Part shown: in pieces, positions 19,252-27,676 of the stretch
How the letters are laid out: the number at the start of each line of letters is the position of its first letter
Numbering within the stretch: the first letter of the stretch is position 1
Source of the DNA: an uncultured Collinsella sp.
Lineage (GTDB): Bacteria; Actinomycetota; Coriobacteriia; Coriobacteriales; Coriobacteriaceae
Reading direction: 5' to 3'
DNA: 64,000 nt
Assembly (NCBI GenBank): GCA_900756765.1
Contig: CAAELE010000007.1
Coordinates: forward strand, 1-64,000
Notes under the pieces: generated by a model
The model's database searches: none
Seen by the model: only the letters and a program-made list of their open reading frames with translations
Told to the model about the DNA's origin: nothing
Program-made: the position numbers and the translations under genes

Positions 19252-20496
19252 TTACTCGTGATCTTGGTAAATCTCACGCGGAGCAAGCTCCGAATGTTTG
19301 CGTTTTAAGGTCTTAGGGGCCTTATACGTGTTGCTGGAGAAGTCGATGTACTCGGTCTGCTTAAGCAGGCGCTCGATCATCTCCTCGTGGTCGAACAGCT
19401 CCCAGGCCTCGTGCACGGCATCGAGTTTGGCGTGTGTCTCGGGACGACGCGGCATAAACAGCGTGCAGCAGTCGGGCGCCGCCTCGGTGGAAATATCGAA
19501 CGTGCCGATCTCCTGAGCGCGCGCAATAATCTCCTGCTTGTCGGACCCGATGAGTGGACGGAACACGGGAATCTTCACAGCCTCGTTAACGGCCATGATG
19601 TTCTCGAGCGTCTGGGAGGCAACCTGACCAAGCGATTCGCCGGTCACGATGGCCTTGGCGCCCTCGATATGCGCGATGCGCTCGGCAACCGAATACATGA
19701 TGCGGCGATACAGGATCACGCGCAGGTTGCTGGGGCAGGTGACGGAAATCTCACGCTGGCAATCGCCAAACGGCACCACGTACAGGCGGCCGATCTGGAC
19801 ACCCGGCTCAAGCGCACGGATGATGTCCTGCACCAAATACTCGCTCGTATCGGGCGTCTGCGGACGACCGGAGAAATGTACCGGCACGCACACCGCGCCA
19901 CGTCGCGCGAGCATCCAGGTCGCCACCGGAGAATCGATGCCCGACGACAGAAGCGTCACAACCTTGCCGGCAGAACCCACCGGCAGACCGCCCACGCCGC
20001 GCTCGGAGCGCGCATACACGTAAACGCTACCCTGGACCACCAGTACGTGCACCATCGCATCGGGGTCGTGCATTTGAACCTTTTTATCGGAGAAGGCCTC
20101 GCACAGCACCTCGCCCACCTGACGATTGATATCAATCGAGGTGAGCTCATAGTCGGTATTGGAGCGCTTGGCGTGCACCTTAAACGAATCGAAGGGGCCA
20201 AACTCGCGCAGCGCCTTGACGGCGGCGGCGCAGTACTCCTGCGGGTCGCGGTTGGTGTGGTACGCCAGGGACACACGGGCAACGCCGGGGACGGTGCGAA
20301 TGACACGCGCCGCCTCGTCGGCCTGATGCTCGTTGAAGGTCACGAGGATATAACCGGAAATTCGAGACACGGCGTTCACGGAAAAGGCGGCCAAAGCCGC
20401 CTTAATGTTATCCATGAGGATATGCTCAAAATGTGCGCGGTTCTTGCCCTTCAGTCCAACCTCGTGATAGTGGACCAGGCAGACGCGAGCTGCCAT
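19252..20496 (-). CDS. thiI: tRNA 4-thiouridine synthase ThiI
   Basis: A 414-residue sulfurtransferase that makes 4-thiouridine at tRNA position 8 and may supply sulfur for thiazole. It has the NFLD/THUMP region (about 60-165), the PP-loop SSGIDSPVATWMLARRG, and the conserved TGESLGQVASQTLENI. The C-terminus has PDCCTLFMPRRPETHAKL but no rhodanese domain, as in short Gram-positive forms. The ATG directly follows the rpoZ stop codon, so coupling is likely. Confidence 0.95.
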   Translation of the reverse strand: MAARVCLVHYHEVGLKGKNRAHFEHILMDNIKAALAAFSVNAVSRISGYILVTFNEHQADEAARVIRTVPGVARVSLAYHTNRDPQEYCAAAVKALREFGPFDSFKVHAKRSNTDYELTSIDINRQVGEVLCEAFSDKKVQMHDPDAMVHVLVVQGSVYVYARSERGVGGLPVGSAGKVVTLLSSGIDSPVATWMLARRGAVCVPVHFSGRPQTPDTSEYLVQDIIRALEPGVQIGRLYVVPFGDCQREISVTCPSNLRVILYRRIMYSVAERIAHIEGAKAIVTGESLGQVASQTLENIMAVNEAVKIPVFRPLIGSDKQEIIARAQEIGTFDISTEAAPDCCTLFMPRRPETHAKLDAVHEAWELFDHEEMIERLLKQTEYIDFSSNTYKAPKTLKRKHSELAPREIYQDHE

Positions 20497-20778
20497 TTAG
20501 GCTTCAGCAACCTTATGGCCGAGCGCCTTCTCGTAACGGGCCTCGTCGTAGGAGATATCGCCGTCGACGATCTCGTCCATAGCCATCGAGATGGTATCGG
20601 CGCCGGAGAGCGCGATGGTGATGTCGTCGACATCCTGAACGGCAAGCACGCGGTTATGCTGGCCACGCAGCATGCTATTGATGTCGCAGGCACGCTTGGA
20701 GGCAAGCGAAGCGAGCAGGAAGCGGTTGTGATCGGTCTTCTCCAGAAGATCGTCAATGCAAGGCTTTACAACGGACAC
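20497..20778 (-). CDS. rpoZ: DNA-directed RNA polymerase subunit omega
   Basis: A 93-residue protein with the omega signature: CIDDLLEKTDHNRFLLASLASKRACDIN near the start and ALSGADTISMAMDEIVDGDI later. Omega helps assemble and stabilise RNA polymerase. The start is GTG at 20778 with GAGGT just upstream. It follows gmk by 5 bases, the usual gmk-rpoZ pairing. Confidence 0.95.
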   Translation of the reverse strand: MSVVKPCIDDLLEKTDHNRFLLASLASKRACDINSMLRGQHNRVLAVQDVDDITIALSGADTISMAMDEIVDGDISYDEARYEKALGHKVAEA

Positions 20779-20783
20779 GGACC

Positions 20784-21353
20784 TCAGATCCTTTCATGCA
20801 TATCGAGAACGCGAACGAGCTCATCGGTCGCGCGGTCGAGATCGTCATTCACCACGACGTCGTCGTAGCGGTCGGCAAGGGCAAGCTCATGGGCGGCGTT
20901 TGCCATACGCAGCTCAATCGTCTCGGGCGTCTCGGTGCCGCGACCGACCAGACGCTCGCGGAGCACATCGAGCGAGGGTGGCTTGATAAAGATTAGCACG
21001 GCCTCGGGGAAACGCTCCTTGACCTGCAGGGCACCCTGGACATCGATCTCCAAGATGAGAGACGAACCAGAGGCAAGCTTGGACTGGACCTCGCTCACCA
21101 ACGTGCCGTAACAGTTACCGTGGACCTCGGCCCACTCAACAAACTCACCGTTTGCCACGCGGCGGTCGAACTCCTCGCGCGTCAGGAAAAAGTAATTGAC
21201 GCCATCGACCTCGCCTTTGCGTGGGGCTCGCGTGGTAGCCGAAACCGTCAGGCCCAGGTTAGAGCGACGCTCACGCACACGAGTGACGAGCGTGCCCTTG
21301 CCCGCGCCTGACGGTCCAGAAATCACAAAGAGCTTTGAATCCTGAGCGCTCAC
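20784..21353 (-). CDS. gmk: Guanylate kinase
   Basis: This 189-residue enzyme phosphorylates GMP to GDP. It has the P-loop ISGPSGAGKGTL, the GMP-binding TTRAPRKGEVDGVNYFFLTREEF and EVHGNCYGT, and the lid region RLVGRGTETPETIELRM. The start is GTG at 21353, immediately after the mihF stop codon, with no separate Shine-Dalgarno sequence, so it is probably translated by coupling. Confidence 0.97.
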   Translation of the reverse strand: MSAQDSKLFVISGPSGAGKGTLVTRVRERRSNLGLTVSATTRAPRKGEVDGVNYFFLTREEFDRRVANGEFVEWAEVHGNCYGTLVSEVQSKLASGSSLILEIDVQGALQVKERFPEAVLIFIKPPSLDVLRERLVGRGTETPETIELRMANAAHELALADRYDDVVVNDDLDRATDELVRVLDMHERI

Positions 21354-21662
21354 TTATTTGGTCAGCTGCTCGAGGAGCTGCTCGCGCTGACGGACGCCAA
21401 GGCCCTGGACGCGACGGGTAGCGGAGATGCCGAGCTCCTCCATGATCTTGGCGGCCTTGGCCTTGCCATAACCGGGGAGAGACTCGATGAGGGTGGAAAC
21501 CTTCATGCGGGAAGCAATGGGGTCATCGGAGTTGAGCACGGACTCGAGGGGCTTCTCGCCCTTCTTGATCTGCTCACGGAGCTCTGCGCGAGCGTGACGC
21601 GCGGCGGCAGCCTTCTCAAGAGCCTGCTTGCGCTGCTCATCGGTAAGCTGAGGGAGTGCCAT
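21354..21662 (-). CDS. mihF: Actinobacterial integration host factor (mIHF)
   Basis: A 102-residue nucleoid-associated DNA-binding protein. The sequence ALPQLTDEQRKQALEKAAAAR, then SRMKVSTLIESLPGYGKAKA and the helix-two-turn-helix-like AAKIMEELGISATRRVQGLG, match the mIHF family restricted to Actinobacteria. In mycobacteria and Streptomyces it bends DNA and shapes transcription. The ATG at 21662 follows GGAGGT. It leads mihF-gmk-rpoZ-thiI, the conserved actinobacterial order. Confidence 0.95.
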   Translation of the reverse strand: MALPQLTDEQRKQALEKAAAARHARAELREQIKKGEKPLESVLNSDDPIASRMKVSTLIESLPGYGKAKAAKIMEELGISATRRVQGLGVRQREQLLEQLTK

Positions 21663-21703
21663 TCGTACCTCCAAATAGTTGGGTTATATCTGATTCAATA
21701 TTT

Positions 21704-21735
21704 GGCATTTTAGCACGTAAAACGTACAAAATGCC
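21704..21735 (-). promoter_or_regulatory. mihF promoter with inverted repeat
   Basis: On the minus strand TGCTAAAAT (extended -10, plus 21707-21715) lies about 50 bases before mihF. The inverted repeat GGCATTTT (21704-21711) and AAAATGCC (21728-21735) brackets it. An operator overlapping the promoter is plausible; the regulator is unknown. Confidence 0.45.
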
Positions 21736-21790
21736 CAATCGCGGCTCCATAGGTTAGACGATACCCGCAAAAAGTGCAATATATCGCACT

Positions 21791-21855
21791 AAAAGATGAG
21801 CCCCCGACCTGCGATTCCACACAAAGGATGGGAAAGTTTTCGCAGGCACAGGGGC
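21791..21855 (-). terminator. Probable terminator of the pyr operon after pyrF
   Basis: The arms GCCCC and CCTGCG (plus 21841-21855) pair with CGCAGG and GGGGC (plus 21800-21813) around a 27-base loop. On the minus strand this is followed by UCAUCUUUU. It starts about 46 bases beyond the pyrF stop. Confidence 0.6.
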
Positions 21856-21901
21856 TAATTTGTGCTAATGAGACCCAAAAGTGGTGACTTAAGGGAATCT
21901 T

Positions 21902-22618
21902 TTATGCGACGTTTTCGACCAGCTCGGCAACGATGGCGTCAAACGCGGCAACCGGATCGTCGGCGCCGGTAATAGGGCGGCCCACCACGATGTGGCTCGC
22001 GCCGCGCTCGATAGCCTGGGAAGGCGTGGCCACGCGGGACTGATCGCCCAGCGCAGCGCCAACCGGACGCACGCCCGGGGTCACAATCAGCGCATCGGGG
22101 CCCAGCAGCTCACGCATGTCATGAGCCTCCATCGGCGAGCACACGATGCCGTCGATACCGTTGGCCTGGGCGAGTTTTGCCAGACGGGCGGCCTCCTCGG
22201 CAACGGGCGACTCGACGCCGATCTCGCTCAGCGCATCCTGATTCATGCTCGTAAGCACGGTGATGGCGACGAGCTTGGCTCGATCCTCGCGTGCCCCCTC
22301 GGCACCCTCACGGCAGGCGGCGAGCATAGCACCCGAACCCAAGCCGTGAACCGAAAGCAGGTCGGCACCGGCAAGCGAGGCCGAGCGAGCGGCACCGCGC
22401 ACCTGATGCGGAATGTCATGGAACTTAAGGTCGAGGAAGACCTTGAAGCCCAGGTCCTTAAAGGTCTTGACGATCTCGGGGCCCTCGGCGTAATAGAGCG
22501 TCATGCCCACTTTAAGCCAAGCGGCATGGCCCGAAAGCTCATGGGCGAGCTCGAGCGCACGCTCACGGTCGCAGTCGAGAGCGACGATAACGCGGTCGCG
22601 GGCATCGGTCTCTAACAT
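21902..22618 (-). CDS. pyrF: Orotidine 5'-phosphate decarboxylase
   Basis: The 238-residue enzyme makes UMP from OMP, the last step of de novo pyrimidine synthesis. It has VALDCDRERALELAHELSGH, the catalytic DLKFHDIP motif, LSVHGLGSG, and VTPGVRPVGAALGDQSRVATP near the phosphate site. The ATG at 22618 overlaps the end of pyrD by 7 bases. It is the last gene of the pyr operon. Confidence 0.97.
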   Translation of the reverse strand: MLETDARDRVIVALDCDRERALELAHELSGHAAWLKVGMTLYYAEGPEIVKTFKDLGFKVFLDLKFHDIPHQVRGAARSASLAGADLLSVHGLGSGAMLAACREGAEGAREDRAKLVAITVLTSMNQDALSEIGVESPVAEEAARLAKLAQANGIDGIVCSPMEAHDMRELLGPDALIVTPGVRPVGAALGDQSRVATPSQAIERGASHIVVGRPITGADDPVAAFDAIVAELVENVA

Positions 22619-23520
22619 TCGAAAGCACCTACCAGCTCGTTGATGTCCTTCACGCCCTGGGACTCGGCCCAGGCCTCGAGCTCGCGCGCAATCTTGAGCG
22701 AAGCGCACGGATCGACGAAGTTGGCCATACCGACCGATACGCAGGTAGCGCCAGCCAGGATAAACTCGGCCGCGTCCTCACCGGTCATGACGCCGCCGAC
22801 ACCGTTGATGGGAATGTCGACGGCTTGGGCAACTTCCCAGACCATACGCACGGCGATGTGATGGCACAGCGGACCCGAAAGACCGCCCTTGGGCTTGGCC
22901 ACACGCGACTTGCGGGTGTGGACGTCGATGGCCATACCCTGGATGGAATTGATGACCGAAAGGCCGTCTGCACCGGCGGCCTCGAGGGACTTGGCGATCT
23001 CGGCGACGTTGACCGGGGCCATCTTCACAAACAGCGGCTTGTCGGTCACCTTGCGGCAGGCGGCCATGACGGCAGAGGCGCCCTCGGGCGTGGAGCCCAT
23101 GGCGGCACCGCCGGCGGCAATGTTGGGGCAGCTCACGTTGATCTCATAGCCGGCAGCCCAGGGGCACAGCTCGACATACATCTCGAGCGCACGGACAAAC
23201 TCGTCCACGGAATGACCGGCAACCTGGCAGATGACCTGGCAACCGTCCTTGGAGAGCTGCTCGAGCCACGGACCGGACTCGCGGGCGAAAGCGGCCACAC
23301 CGGGGTTCTGCAGGCCCACGGAATTGATCATGCCGCCGGGAATCTCGGCCATGCGGGGTGCGGGATTGCCGGGCCAGGGCTCGGCAGCACAACCCTTGGT
23401 GGTGATGGCACCCAGCTGGGAGACATCGAAGAAGTTCTGGAACTGCCAACCGTAGCCAAAGGTGCCGGCTGCGGTGTTGATGGGGTTCTGCATCTTAACG
23501 CCGCCGAAATCGACGGCCAT
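22612..23520 (-). CDS. pyrD: Dihydroorotate dehydrogenase, catalytic subunit (type 1B)
   Basis: The 302-residue flavoprotein oxidises dihydroorotate to orotate. It shows NPINTAAGTFGYGW, the FMN-contacting EINVSCPNIAAGG with the active-site Cys, VKMAPVNVAEIAKS, and GVGGVMTGEDAAEFILAGAT. The adjacent pyrK shows it is the NAD-linked type 1B enzyme. I use the ATG at 23520 (MAVDFGG); a GTG 6 bases upstream is an alternative. A much longer frame to 23826 is not credible because it overlaps pyrK and has unrelated Arg-rich sequence. Confidence 0.96.
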   Translation of the reverse strand: MAVDFGGVKMQNPINTAAGTFGYGWQFQNFFDVSQLGAITTKGCAAEPWPGNPAPRMAEIPGGMINSVGLQNPGVAAFARESGPWLEQLSKDGCQVICQVAGHSVDEFVRALEMYVELCPWAAGYEINVSCPNIAAGGAAMGSTPEGASAVMAACRKVTDKPLFVKMAPVNVAEIAKSLEAAGADGLSVINSIQGMAIDVHTRKSRVAKPKGGLSGPLCHHIAVRMVWEVAQAVDIPINGVGGVMTGEDAAEFILAGATCVSVGMANFVDPCASLKIARELEAWAESQGVKDINELVGAFEC

Positions 23521-23534
23521 GTTCACGGTACCCA

Positions 23535-24326
23535 CTAGAAGACCACCACCTTGGAAGCATCGAACACGGGGCCGCACATGCAGGCGCCCTTCATACCGTC
23601 GACCGTCTCGACATTGCAGGTGTTGCAGGCGCCAAAGCCACAGCTCATCATGCGCTCGAGCGACACCTCGCAGTACGCGCCGGCCTCGGCGGCAGCGGCG
23701 GCGACCTTCTTCATCATGACGGCGGGACCACAGCTGGCGACGTAGTCGTATCCGCCCTCGCCGAGCAGCTCGGCGGCAGGATCGGTGCAGAAGCCGTGCG
23801 TGCCCAACGAGCCGTCGTCGGTGCACACGTTGACCGTGGCTCCCAGCGCGCGGAACTCATCGACGCCCACGGCCTTGGACGCGGTGCCAAAGCCCAGGCA
23901 TACGTCAACGTCCACATCCTGCTCGGCAAGCATGCCAGCCAGGCAGAGCACGGGCGGAACGCCGATGCCGCCGGCGACGAGCAGTGCCTTCCTGGTACCC
24001 TCGGGCACGCACCAGCCGCGGCCGCCAGGGCCCAGCAAGTTGGAGGTGGAGCCAGGGGCCATCTGCGACAGACGACGGGTATCATCGCCCACGACGGCGT
24101 ACCACAGCTCGACGGTGCCGGCCTCGGCGTCGGCGCGATAGAAGCTCAGGGGCACGCGAAGCAGCGAAGAAGCATCGCCCGGCACGGCGATATTCACGAA
24201 CTGACCGGGCTTGAGCGCACTTGCAAGCTTGGGGGCCGAGATAACGAGCGAGAAGATGCCGTCGGCGATCTCCTGGTTCGAGACGACCTCGAAGTCGTGC
24301 ATGCGTGCAGTGGAAGGTGTGGGCAT
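23535..24326 (-). CDS. pyrK: Dihydroorotate dehydrogenase electron transfer subunit
   Basis: This 263-residue iron-sulfur flavoprotein passes electrons from PyrD to NAD. It has the FAD-binding region (LKPGQFVNIAVPG, RVPLSFYRAD), the NAD-binding GGIGVPPVLCLAG, and the C-terminal 2Fe-2S ligands CGFGACNTC with a later Cys in GACMCGP. The ATG at 24326 follows GGAG. It lies between pyrC and pyrD, as expected for a PyrDK complex. Confidence 0.96.
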   Translation of the reverse strand: MPTPSTARMHDFEVVSNQEIADGIFSLVISAPKLASALKPGQFVNIAVPGDASSLLRVPLSFYRADAEAGTVELWYAVVGDDTRRLSQMAPGSTSNLLGPGGRGWCVPEGTRKALLVAGGIGVPPVLCLAGMLAEQDVDVDVCLGFGTASKAVGVDEFRALGATVNVCTDDGSLGTHGFCTDPAAELLGEGGYDYVASCGPAVMMKKVAAAAAEAGAYCEVSLERMMSCGFGACNTCNVETVDGMKGACMCGPVFDASKVVVF

Positions 24327-24373
24327 AGACGCTCCAATCCCCCATGCGGTTGCATGGTTCAGGCGAACAGAAA

Positions 24374-24398
24374 GCGCGGCACCGCAAGGGCGCCGCGC
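24374..24398 (-). terminator. Weak hairpin between pyrC and pyrK
   Basis: GCGCGGC and GCCGCGC pair around an 11-base loop in the 92-base gap between pyrC and pyrK. Only three U residues follow on the minus strand. It may attenuate or stabilise the operon message rather than end it. Confidence 0.35.
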
Positions 24399-24418
24399 AC
24401 AAAAGCGATAAGGCTATG

Positions 24419-25708
24419 CTAGCAGATGCAGCCGTCGGCAAGCGTCTGCTTACCGCCGACAAACACATCGGTGGCACGACCGGTGAGCGTGCGGCCGGCA
24501 AAACCGGAGTTCTCGGCGCGCGACTCGTAGCCGTCCTCGCCGACCGTCCAGGTAGCGGACACGTCGAAGACGGTCAGGTCGGCAACGGAGCCCGCCTTGA
24601 CCTGAACCTGGTCCAGGCCCAGGATCTCGCGCGGCTTGATGGCCATGAGCTCGACCATGCGGCCCATGCTCATCTTGCCCGTGTTGACCAACTCGGTGAG
24701 CACGAGCGACAGCGAGGTCTCGAGGCCGATCATGCCGAAGGGCGCGAGCTCAAACTCGCGGGCCTTCTCCCACGGGGTGTGGGGAGCGTGATCAGTGACG
24801 ATAGCGTCGACGGTGCCGTCAATGACGCCCTGACGGATGGCCTCGGCATCTTCCTCGGTACGCAGCGGCGGGTTGACCTTGAGCGAGGTGTTGTAGGTCT
24901 CGTCCAGGTCGTTCTCGGTCAGGAACATGTGGTGCGGGGTGGCCTCGCAGGTAACCTGAACGCCAGCGGCCTTACCGGCACGCACGAGCTCCAGGCCATG
25001 GGCGGTGGAGATGTGTTGGATGTGCAGCTTGGCACCGGTCAGCTTGGCGATCTCGATATCGCGAGCGATCTGCAGCTCCTCGCCTGCCGCCGGCCAGCCC
25101 TCGAGGGCCAGACGGGTAGAGACCTTGCCCTCGTTGATCTGACCGTGGCCGACCAGATCCTCGTCCTGGCAGTGGCTCATAAAGACCTTGCCGAACATCT
25201 TGCCGTAGTCCATGCAGCGACGGAGCATGCCTGCGCCCTGCACGCCGCGACCGTCGTCGGTGAAGGCAACGGCGCCGTGGGCGACCATATCGCCCATCTC
25301 GGACATGGCCTCGCCCTTAAGGCCGCGGGTCATGGCACCAGAAGGATAGACGCGGCAGTGGCCGACCTCGGCAGCGCGGGACTTGACGAACTCAACGACG
25401 GTACCGTTATCGGTAACGGGGTCGGTGTTGGGCATGGCACACACGCCGGTGAAGCCGCCCTTGGCAGCTGCGCGGGTGCCGCTCTCGATGTCCTCTTTGA
25501 CCTCGTAGCCGGGCTCGCGCAGGTGGACGTGCATGTCCACCAGGCCAGGGACGAGGTACTTACCGGAAAGGTCGCGGACCTCGGCTCCCTCGGCGACGAG
25601 GTTCTCGCCGACCTCGGCAATCTTGTCGCCGTCGATCAGGACGTCAACGACACCGTCAAGCTCGACGGACGGGTCGACGACGTGGGCATTCTTAAGAAGC
25701 AAGGCCAT
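24419..25708 (-). CDS. pyrC: Dihydroorotase
   Basis: A 429-residue class I (allantoinase-like) dihydroorotase that cyclises carbamoyl aspartate. Metal ligands are in the strand VDMHVHLREPG, with later His residues in MSHCQDEDL and LHIQHISTAH, and Asp in VTDHAPHTPWEK. FTGVCAMPNTDPV is also conserved. The ATG at 25708 follows GGAGGT and overlaps pyrB by 17 bases. Confidence 0.97.
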   Translation of the reverse strand: MALLLKNAHVVDPSVELDGVVDVLIDGDKIAEVGENLVAEGAEVRDLSGKYLVPGLVDMHVHLREPGYEVKEDIESGTRAAAKGGFTGVCAMPNTDPVTDNGTVVEFVKSRAAEVGHCRVYPSGAMTRGLKGEAMSEMGDMVAHGAVAFTDDGRGVQGAGMLRRCMDYGKMFGKVFMSHCQDEDLVGHGQINEGKVSTRLALEGWPAAGEELQIARDIEIAKLTGAKLHIQHISTAHGLELVRAGKAAGVQVTCEATPHHMFLTENDLDETYNTSLKVNPPLRTEEDAEAIRQGVIDGTVDAIVTDHAPHTPWEKAREFELAPFGMIGLETSLSLVLTELVNTGKMSMGRMVELMAIKPREILGLDQVQVKAGSVADLTVFDVSATWTVGEDGYESRAENSGFAGRTLTGRATDVFVGGKQTLADGCIC

Positions 25709-26636
25709 TATCGGCACCTCCAAGCAGCAGATACAGGATAGCCATACGCACGCAGATACCGGCGTAGACCTGCTCCAGGATGACGGAGCGTTGCGGGTGG
25801 TCGGCCATATAGGAGTCGAACTCGACGCCGCGGTTGATGGGGCCCGGGTGGCAAATGATCGCGTCGGGCTTCATGAGCTTCTCACGGTCCTTGGTCAGGC
25901 CGAAGAGCTTGTGGTACTCGCGAATGGTCGGGAACGGGGCGCCCTCGAGGCGCTCCTGCTGCACGCGCAGCATGTAGACGACGTCCAACTCGGGCAGGAC
26001 GGAATCGAGGTCGCTCGTCACGTGGTCGCAGCCCAGGACCTCGGGCGCCGGCGGCAGCAGCGTGCCGGGGGCGACGGCGTAGGTCTCGCAGCCCATGATC
26101 TTCAACGCAGGGATCAGCGAGCCGCAAACGCGAGAGTGGGCGATGTCGCCGACGACGGCAACCTTCAGACCGTGGAAGTCGCCCTTATGCTCCCAGATGG
26201 TGTACAGGTCGAGCAGAGCCTGCGTGGGGTGATTGTGCTTACCGTCGCCGGCGCAGATAACACTCGCGGGCGAATTCTGCGTGACGATGTAGGGAGCGCC
26301 GGCATGCTTGTCGCGCACGACGATGCAGTCGATCTTGTAGGCGTTGAGGGTCTCGACGGTATCGACGAGGCTCTCGCCCTTGACCGTGGAGGTCGAGGAG
26401 CCACCGAAGTTGAGGCTGTCGGCCGAAAGACGCTTCTCGGCGAGCTCGAAGGAGCTGCGGGTACGCGTCGAGGGCTCGTTGAACATGTTGACGATGGTCT
26501 TGCCCTTTAGCGTGGGGACCTTCTTGATGGCACGCTCGTTGACCTCGGAGAACGCCTTGGCGGTCTCGAGGATGAGCTTGATGTCCTCTTCGGAGTACTC
26601 GGTAATGTCGATCAGGTGCTTATGATTGAACGCCAC
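25692..26636 (-). CDS. pyrB: Aspartate carbamoyltransferase
   Basis: The 314-residue enzyme joins carbamoyl phosphate and aspartate, the committed pyrimidine step. It has the carbamoyl-phosphate loop FNEPSTRTRSSFELAEKRL, the HPTQALLDLYT motif and HPGPINRGVEFDS. There is no pyrI partner nearby, so it is probably a class without regulatory chains, controlled instead by PyrR. I prefer the GTG at 26636, about 10 bases after GGGAGGT; a GTG at 26648 sits almost on the Shine-Dalgarno sequence. Confidence 0.96.
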   Translation of the reverse strand: MAFNHKHLIDITEYSEEDIKLILETAKAFSEVNERAIKKVPTLKGKTIVNMFNEPSTRTRSSFELAEKRLSADSLNFGGSSTSTVKGESLVDTVETLNAYKIDCIVVRDKHAGAPYIVTQNSPASVICAGDGKHNHPTQALLDLYTIWEHKGDFHGLKVAVVGDIAHSRVCGSLIPALKIMGCETYAVAPGTLLPPAPEVLGCDHVTSDLDSVLPELDVVYMLRVQQERLEGAPFPTIREYHKLFGLTKDREKLMKPDAIICHPGPINRGVEFDSYMADHPQRSVILEQVYAGICVRMAILYLLLGGADNGLAS

Positions 26637-26640
26637 GGTA

Positions 26641-27225
26641 CTACTCACCTCCCAGCGGCGCGGAGCCCACGTGGGAACCCGGCGCGACGTCGTTGATCTC
26701 GACAGCGGTGCGGCCGTCGACTTCCTTCATATATAGGTGCACGTTCTCCTCGTGCGACGAGGGAACGTTCTTGCCGACAAAGTCCGGCGAGATAGGGAGC
26801 TCGCGGTGACCGCGGTCAACGAGAACTGCCAACTCGACTCGACTCGGACGGCCCAGGTCCATAACGGCGTCCAGAGCGGCGCGGATGGTGCGACCTGTGT
26901 ACAGGATGTCGTCCACCAACACGACGCGCTTGCCGTCGACGCTGAAGGGAATGTTGGTAGCGTGGATCGCGGGAGCGAAATTGGTCGCATAGTCATCGCG
27001 ATAGAAGCTGATGTCCAGGCTGCCGAGCGGAACGTCGACACCCTCGATCTCCTTGATCGCCTCGGCGAGCTTCTTTGCCAGAAGGTCGCCGCGCGTGACG
27101 ATGCCGACCAGAGCGAGGTCTTCACAGCCCTCGTTGCGCTCGAGGATCTCGTGCGCGATGCGGGTCATCGCTCGGTTGACGGCGGTCTCGTCCATGATGA
27201 CCGCCTTGGGGGAAGTCGTGCCCAT
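26641..27225 (-). CDS. pyrR: Bifunctional pyr operon regulator / uracil phosphoribosyltransferase PyrR
   Basis: A 194-residue PRTase-fold protein with the PRPP-binding motif VVLVDDILYTGRTIRAALDA and GIVTRGDLLAKKLAEAI. In Bacillus and relatives PyrR binds the pyr leader RNA when UMP is high and favours termination. It is the first gene of pyrR-pyrB-pyrC-pyrK-pyrD-pyrF, directly behind an attenuator-like leader. The ATG at 27225 follows GGAAGGAG. Confidence 0.97.
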   Translation of the reverse strand: MGTTSPKAVIMDETAVNRAMTRIAHEILERNEGCEDLALVGIVTRGDLLAKKLAEAIKEIEGVDVPLGSLDISFYRDDYATNFAPAIHATNIPFSVDGKRVVLVDDILYTGRTIRAALDAVMDLGRPSRVELAVLVDRGHRELPISPDFVGKNVPSSHEENVHLYMKEVDGRTAVEINDVAPGSHVGSAPLGGE

Positions 27226-27264
27226 CGATCTCCTTCCTCACATGTCTTGACTGCTGACACAGTC

Positions 27265-27361
27265 AAAAAAATAGATGCCCGACCGCTCAAAGCGGACCAG
27301 ACACCCACAGGAAGTACTGCTCATTGACAGCTATGTAATTCCATGTGGGTATCTCGTACCC
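27265..27361 (-). promoter_or_regulatory. pyr operon transcription attenuator (three alternative hairpins)
   Basis: On the minus strand the transcript first forms GGGTA-CGAGA-TACCC (plus 27347-27361). The second arm of this hairpin can instead pair over 11 bp with plus 27299-27309 (AGATACCCACA with TGTGGGTGTCT). That pairing blocks a 15-bp terminator stem (plus 27274-27306, one bulge, five G-U pairs) that is followed at once by seven U residues (plus 27265-27271). The three are mutually exclusive in the order anti-antiterminator, antiterminator, terminator, as in PyrR-controlled leaders. That PyrR binds here is inference; I do not see the exact Bacillus binding loop. Confidence 0.75.
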
Positions 27362-27374
27362 CTTTAATGGTCAA

Positions 27375-27402
27375 GGCATAGTGTAGCCAACCTCGGCCTC
27401 AA
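27375..27402 (-). promoter_or_regulatory. Possible pyr operon promoter
   Basis: TTGAGG (plus 27397-27402) is separated by 16 bases from TATGCC (plus 27375-27380) on the minus strand. It would start the transcript just before the first attenuator hairpin. The -10 match is weak. Confidence 0.4.
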
Positions 27403-27478
27403 TTGCGAGCATAAATACCAGTCAATCCGTAAACGGAGCCAATCGCTCCATAAACCTATATATATTTGTGGGACGCGC

Positions 27479-27507
27479 TTGAAAACCTTGTTACGAGCTG
27501 GCATAAT
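27479..27507 (+). promoter_or_regulatory. Upstream plus-strand promoter toward rpmB
   Basis: TTGAAA, a 17-base spacer and CATAAT form a good sigma-70-type promoter. It lies about 170 bases before rpmB and is divergent from the pyr operon. Confidence 0.5.
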
Positions 27508-27613
27508 CCCCTCTGCTGCACGCAAATCGGATCTACGTCCAGGGCCGTGGCGTGGGCACTATCGCCAAAAGAGAAATATCTCTGTGTAGATTGCGCACAG
27601 AGACATGCTTCTG

Positions 27614-27622
27614 TGCTATAGT
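27614..27622 (+). promoter_or_regulatory. Extended -10 promoter of rpmB
   Basis: TGCTATAGT is identical to the rpsT extended -10 element and lies about 55 bases before the rpmB ATG. Repeats of the form CTCTGTG (27580-27586), CACAGAG (27596-27602) and TCTGTG (27610-27615) lie just upstream and could form an operator. Confidence 0.55.
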
Positions 27623-27676
27623 TCAGGCTTGTTTGTTAACGCGACATGTTCGTTTGTCGCCCAAGGAGGGTCAGTT

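Noticed and set aside
22612..23826. A 404-residue version of pyrD with a long N-terminus
   Set aside because: The extra 102 residues overlap pyrK in another frame and are an Arg-rich shadow; the real protein starts at MAVDFGG.
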